Assembly: GCF_018613415.1 (NCBI RefSeq)
Contig: NZ_JAGGQG010000023.1
Span: 16,432-80,431, forward strand
Direction of reading: 5' to 3'
Length of the DNA stretch: 64,000 nucleotides
Source of the DNA: Bacillus sp. ISL-18
GTDB taxonomy: Bacteria; Bacillota; Bacilli; Bacillales; Cytobacillaceae
This document shows, piece by piece, positions 60,520 to 64,000 of the stretch; the stretch's first letter is position 1; each line of letters begins with the position of its first letter. The position numbers and the translations under genes are program-made. The notes under the pieces are model-generated. The model was not told where the DNA came from. It saw only the letters and a program-made list of their open reading frames with translations, and made no database searches.

Positions 60520-61362
60520 TTGGCAAACTTACGAATCGATAAGGTGTTAAATAACAATGTACTTATTGCTGAACATCCTTCTTATGAAGAAGTCGTTTTA
60601 ATTGGCAAAGGCATCGGGTTTAATCGCAAACGAGGCGACTATATAGAAACAGAAACGGTTGAAAAGCTTTTTGTTCTGAGAGATGAAAAAGAGCAGGAAA
60701 ACTACATTAAGTTACTGCCATTTATTGATACAGACTATTTGGAAATCATCATTTCTGCCATTGATTTGATTAAACAGCGGACACACACGGATCTAAATGA
60801 ACATATTCATGTGGCCCTCACTGACCATTTAATGTTTGCTTTAACAAGAGCATCAAAGGGAATGGAAATGAGAAATCCATTTTTAGTTGAAACAAAGGCA
60901 CTTTATCGGCATGAATATGAAATCGCTTCAACTGTGGTAGAATACATTGGTGAAAGAACAGGAATACATCTTCCCGTAGGTGAGATCGGATTTATTGCCT
61001 TGCACATCCATAGTGCAATGACCAATAAAGATTTATCGGATGTGAATCAACATTCCCAGCTTGTCAGCCGATTGGTTGAGATGGTAGAGGGTCAATTTGA
61101 TATTGAAATAGATAAAGAAAGTATTGATTACATGAGGCTTGTCCGCCATCTGCGCTTCGCCATTGAACGCGTGGTAAAGGCGGAAAAAGTAGAAGAACCA
61201 GAAAAAATTGCAAACCTATTGAAAGTTGAATATCCAGTGTGCTATAATCTTTCATGGAAGCTCATTAAAGTGATGCAGCAAACATTAAAAAAGAAAGTCT
61301 TTGATGCGGAGGCCGTTTATCTGACGATGCATTTGCAAAGACTTCAAAACAAATTTAAATAG
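60520..61362 (+). CDS. glcT: PTS-regulated RNA antiterminator GlcT
   Basis: 280 aa BglG-family antiterminator. N-terminal RNA-binding CAT domain (about 1-58, NNNVLIAEHPSYEEVVLIGKGIGF, core VLIGKGIGF), PRD1 (about 70-170) and PRD2 (about 175-280), with phosphorylatable histidines in LNEHIHVALTDHL and GFIALHIHSA. TTG start with GGGGGTGAGG upstream. In the presence of glucose it binds the RAT element just downstream and lets transcription enter ptsG. Confidence 0.94.
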   Translation: MANLRIDKVLNNNVLIAEHPSYEEVVLIGKGIGFNRKRGDYIETETVEKLFVLRDEKEQENYIKLLPFIDTDYLEIIISAIDLIKQRTHTDLNEHIHVALTDHLMFALTRASKGMEMRNPFLVETKALYRHEYEIASTVVEYIGERTGIHLPVGEIGFIALHIHSAMTNKDLSDVNQHSQLVSRLVEMVEGQFDIEIDKESIDYMRLVRHLRFAIERVVKAEKVEEPEKIANLLKVEYPVCYNLSWKLIKVMQQTLKKKVFDAEAVYLTMHLQRLQNKFK

Positions 61363-61376
61363 CACTTATATTTTTT

Positions 61377-61488
61377 ACGTGTTACTGATTCGATCAGGCA
61401 TGAGTGAAAAGTATAATTAAGATGAAGATTTTGGGGTATTCTATACCTAAACTTTATTTTAATTGTACTCTTGCTCATGCCTTTTTTG
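61377..61488 (+). promoter_or_regulatory. RAT antiterminator element overlapping the ptsG leader terminator
   Basis: ACGTGTTACTGATTCGATCAGGCATGAGTG (61377-61406, in two halves ACGTGTTACTGAT and ATCAGGCATGAGTG) is close to the B. subtilis ptsG RAT as I recall it. Its 3' part CAGGCATGAG pairs with CTCATGCCT at 61474-61482, followed by T6, giving a mutually exclusive terminator. The promoter should lie shortly before 61377. Confidence 0.88.
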
Positions 61489-61548
61489 TTGTTTTTTACC
61501 TAATGTGTAACCGCTTTATGAGCTAAAAAAATTCAGGGGGTCATTAAT

Positions 61549-63597
61549 ATGAAAAACGCTTTTGGTACATTGCAAAAAGTCGGTAAAGCACTTATGCTGC
61601 CGGTTGCGCTTTTACCGGCTGCCGGAATCTTGCTTGCGTTGGGTGCAGCTTTGGTGAATCCGGCATTATTAAACCTAGCGCCTTGGCTAGATAATAGTGG
61701 GGTTGCAATGGTTGCAGCAGTTATGAAAAATGCCGGGGATATTGTTTTTGGTAATTTACCGTTGTTATTTGCGGTTGGTGTTGCGGTCGGTTTGGCAGGC
61801 GGAGAAGGAACAGCTGGTTTAGCTGCGATCATCGGTTACTTAATTATGAACGTAACAATGGGTACTGTTTTAGGTCTTGATGCAAAGTCGATTAACGGAA
61901 CAAGCCATGTTAGTGTTCTAGGAATCCCAACTCTTCAAACAGGAGTATTCGGAGGGATTATCGTTGGTATACTAGCTTCTTCCATGTACAACAAGTTTTT
62001 TGAAATTGAACTTCCGTCCTATTTAGGATTTTTTGCAGGAAAACGTTTCGTTCCAATTATCACTGCTGGTTTAGCAATCATTCTTGGTTTAATTATGTTG
62101 GTGATTTGGCCGCCAATTCAGTCTGGATTAAATGCATTCTCGAACAACATGGTAAATGCTAACCTAACCCTATCTGCTTTTATTTTCGGGGTTATTGAAC
62201 GTGCATTAATTCCATTCGGATTACATCATATTTTCTATTCACCATTCTGGTTTGAATTCGGATCATATACTACAAAAGCGGGTCAAGTTGTCCATGGGGA
62301 CCAGCGGATCTTTATGGCTCAAATTTCAGACCACGTGAAAAATCTTACTGCTGGTACATTTATGACTGGTAAATTCCCATTCATGATGTTTGGTTTACCG
62401 GCTGCTGCCTTAGCGATTTATCATGAAGCAAAACCAGAAAAGAAAGTATTTGTAGGTGGTTTGATGGCGTCTGCAGGTCTAACAGCTTTCTTAACTGGTA
62501 TTACTGAACCAATTGAGTTCTCATTCCTTTTCGTTGCACCAGTATTGTTTGGTATCCACGCTATTTTTGCTGGTTTATCATTTATGGTAATGCATCTGTT
62601 AAATGTAAAAATCGGGATGACATTCTCCGGTGGTTTAATTGACTATATACTATTCGGTTTAATTAATCCACAGACGCATGCGTGGCTTGTAATTCCAGTC
62701 GGACTTGTGTTTGCGGTAATTTACTACTTTGGTTTCCGGTTTGCGATTCGTAAGTTTGATTTAAAAACACCGGGTCGTGAGTTAGAAGAGGAAGAAGGAC
62801 AACAACCAACAGGAAAAGCTGCTGGAGGCGATTTAGCCTCTAATATTTTAGATGCTATGGGCGGTAGAGATAATATCGCAAATCTTGATGCATGTATTAC
62901 ACGTCTTCGTGTATCTGTCAAAGACATTAAAAATGTAAACAAAGATGAATTAAAGCGCCTTGGTGCTGCAGGTGTGCTTGAGGTAGGTAACAATATTCAA
63001 GCAATCTTTGGTCCGCGTTCTGAAACCATTAAAGGGCAAATGAAAGATATTATGTCCGGAAAACGCCCTCGTGCAGCGGCTCCCGAACAACAGCAGACTC
63101 AGTCAACAACAACGACTGATGTAATGCAAGCTGCGCGTCAAAATGAAGTATTTGCTGCACCATTAAAAGGGGAAATTAAGCAGATTACCGAAGTTCCTGA
63201 CCAAGTATTTGCTGGTAAGATGATGGGTGATGGCTTTGCGATTGTACCTTCAGAAGGTATGGTAGTATCACCTGTAAACGGTAAGATTGTTAATTTGTTC
63301 CCAACTAAACATGCGATTGGAATCCTCTCTGATACAGGACGTGAGATCCTCATCCATGTGGGTATTGATACTGTTAACCTAAAAGGTCAAGGCTTTGAAA
63401 CGCTGGTAACAGAAAATGAAATTATTGAGCAAGGTCAACCGCTCTTGAAGTTCGATATTAATTATATAAAAGAACATGCAACTTCAACGATTACTCCAAT
63501 TGTCTTTACGAACTTAGCTGAAGGCGAAAAAGTGGTAGTAGTGAAGTCGGGTCAAGTTAATATCAAGCAAGAAGGAATTGTTAAGATTACAAAGTAA
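61549..63597 (+). CDS. ptsG: Glucose-specific PTS permease IICBA
   Basis: 682 aa full-length permease: IIC (about 1-400) with LMLPVALLPAAGILLALG and the GITEPIEFSFLF motif, IIB (about 420-500) with phospho-C449 in DACITRLR, a Gln/Thr linker, and IIA (about 530-682) with H588 (TKHAIG) and phospho-H603 (ILIHVGIDTV). Imports and phosphorylates glucose. ATG with CAGGGGGTC upstream. Controlled by GlcT through the leader RAT/terminator. Confidence 0.96.
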   Translation: MKNAFGTLQKVGKALMLPVALLPAAGILLALGAALVNPALLNLAPWLDNSGVAMVAAVMKNAGDIVFGNLPLLFAVGVAVGLAGGEGTAGLAAIIGYLIMNVTMGTVLGLDAKSINGTSHVSVLGIPTLQTGVFGGIIVGILASSMYNKFFEIELPSYLGFFAGKRFVPIITAGLAIILGLIMLVIWPPIQSGLNAFSNNMVNANLTLSAFIFGVIERALIPFGLHHIFYSPFWFEFGSYTTKAGQVVHGDQRIFMAQISDHVKNLTAGTFMTGKFPFMMFGLPAAALAIYHEAKPEKKVFVGGLMASAGLTAFLTGITEPIEFSFLFVAPVLFGIHAIFAGLSFMVMHLLNVKIGMTFSGGLIDYILFGLINPQTHAWLVIPVGLVFAVIYYFGFRFAIRKFDLKTPGRELEEEEGQQPTGKAAGGDLASNILDAMGGRDNIANLDACITRLRVSVKDIKNVNKDELKRLGAAGVLEVGNNIQAIFGPRSETIKGQMKDIMSGKRPRAAAPEQQQTQSTTTTDVMQAARQNEVFAAPLKGEIKQITEVPDQVFAGKMMGDGFAIVPSEGMVVSPVNGKIVNLFPTKHAIGILSDTGREILIHVGIDTVNLKGQGFETLVTENEIIEQGQPLLKFDINYIKEHATSTITPIVFTNLAEGEKVVVVKSGQVNIKQEGIVKITK

Positions 63598-63606
63598 GTT
63601 TTACTA

Positions 63607-63636
63607 AGAAGCCGGCCTAGTGGTCGGCTTCTTTCT
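63607..63636 (+). terminator. Terminator after ptsG
   Basis: AGAAGCCGGCC-TAGT-GGTCGGCTTCT, then TTC: a very stable stem. Confidence 0.88.
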
Positions 63637-63700
63637 ATAGTATATAAATTACCGGGCTGATTAGGAGATGGGATGGAAGGTTAAAAATTAAAAATTAGTA

Positions 63701-63729
63701 TTGACCGATACGGAGGATGGTGGTATTAT
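63701..63729 (+). promoter_or_regulatory. rrn promoter P1
   Basis: TTGACC, 17-base spacer, TATTAT. First of a tandem pair, as usual for Bacillus rRNA operons. Confidence 0.75.
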
Positions 63730-63781
63730 ATTTTAGCGGTCGTTGAAAGATATTAACAACACAGCGAAGAAAAAGAAGTTG

Positions 63782-63810
63782 TTGACTTTAAATAGACGAC
63801 GTGATATATT
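63782..63810 (+). promoter_or_regulatory. rrn promoter P2
   Basis: TTGACT, 17-base spacer, TATATT, about 145 bases before the mature 16S start. Confidence 0.85.
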
Positions 63811-63845
63811 AATAGAGTTGCTTCTTACGGAAGTGATTTAGAAAT

Positions 63846-63860
63846 TGTTCTTTGAAAACT
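63846..63860 (+). promoter_or_regulatory. rrn leader boxA-like antitermination sequence
   Basis: TGTTCTTTGAAAACT in the leader resembles the boxA of Bacillus rRNA operons, where the Nus complex assembles. Confidence 0.65.
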
Positions 63861-63954
63861 AAACAAACAAAAACGTCAACAAACAATAAATTATCATGTT
63901 TCTTCTATTATATAGGATGAACATGAGCCAACGTAACAAAATGAGCTAATCAAC

Positions 63955-64000
63955 TTTCATGGAGAGTTTGATCCTGGCTCAGGACGAACGCTGGCGGCGT
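63955..64000 (+). rRNA. 16S ribosomal RNA, 5' end
   Basis: GGAGAGTTTGATCCTGGCTC (from 63961) and the following AGGACGAACGCTGGCGGCGT are the universal 5' end of Bacillaceae 16S rRNA. By comparison with B. subtilis the mature end is placed at about 63955. The gene continues past the window. Confidence 0.97.

Noticed and set aside
62330..62345. CACGTGAAA inside ptsG as a second parS
   Set aside because: Only the right half matches; the TGTTN arm is absent.
1..64000. Prophage, insertion sequences, CRISPR arrays, restriction or toxin-antitoxin systems
   Set aside because: No integrase, transposase, Cas, methyltransferase or toxin-like product and no regular spaced repeats were seen on either strand.

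Overview
The window reads as a chromosomal segment of a low-G+C, spore-former-type Firmicute of the family Bacillaceae, close to Bacillus/Neobacillus. Supporting signs are strong AGGAGG-type ribosome sites with many TTG and GTG starts, T-tailed intrinsic terminators after most operons, PTS genes with PRD regulators, GlcT/RAT control of ptsG, two guanine riboswitches, PurR-type boxes, a sigma-B-type promoter, a parS site and a Bacillus-style tandem-promoter rRNA operon whose 16S gene begins in the last 46 bases. I saw no phage, IS element, CRISPR array or tRNA.

Layout. (1) 1-4.3 kb: a sugar-acid island with a divergent enolase-superfamily dehydratase, PTS IIBC, KDPG aldolase, HAD phosphatase, a collapsed 2-keto-3-deoxygluconate kinase and a free PTS IIA. 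A perfect 16-bp parS (Spo0J/ParB) site follows at 4375. (2) 4.6-10.8 kb: a decayed S66 LD-carboxypeptidase, then a small surface-polysaccharide cluster (two GT2 transferases, a flippase, a UDP-glucose dehydrogenase). (3) 10.8-13.9 kb: a membrane protein, a SEC-C-type gene that seems frameshifted at both ends, a small conserved protein and an FAH-family hydrolase. (4) 14.2-20.4 kb: a lic-type beta-glucoside PTS locus (licR, licB, licC, licA, GH1 phospho-beta-glucosidase), with licC split by a one-base frameshift. (5) 20.8-26.1 kb: a CitST/DcuSR-type two-component system, a KdgT-family permease and a malic enzyme. (6) 26.2-28.0 kb: a general-stress YsnF-like protein and a MerR-HTH/DUF3967 protein.

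(7) 28.5-35.6 kb: a Pot-type ABC importer co-transcribed with adenine deaminase and an MTA/SAH-deaminase-like amidohydrolase, behind a good sigma-A promoter and what looks like a pair of inverted PurR boxes. This suggests purine scavenging. (8) 36.1-39.4 kb: an AraC regulator and a GH3 glycosidase with a cre-like site between them. (9) 39.5-48.6 kb, the most interesting block: a sigma-54 activator diverges from a textbook -24/-12 promoter driving a Rieske oxygenase with CntA-type metal-site residues, an aldehyde dehydrogenase, a D-malate/tartrate dehydrogenase, a DUF3311/SSS symporter pair and a CocE/NonD hydrolase. These enzymes fit a carnitine-to-D-malate-to-pyruvate route with trimethylamine release. 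The reductase partner is not in the window.

(10) 48.7-56.7 kb: a secreted M14 carboxypeptidase, a YpfJ-type metallopeptidase, and the MoxR / DUF58 / transglutaminase trio. (11) 56.7-64 kb: riboswitch-guaA, PurR box plus riboswitch-pbuG, glcT, RAT-ptsG, tandem rrn promoters and the 16S start.

Five genes look broken: kdgK, the LD-carboxypeptidase, the SEC-C gene, licC and a DMT-transporter remnant. Three of the lesions are single extra A residues, so either recent gene decay or indel errors in the assembly should be kept in mind.
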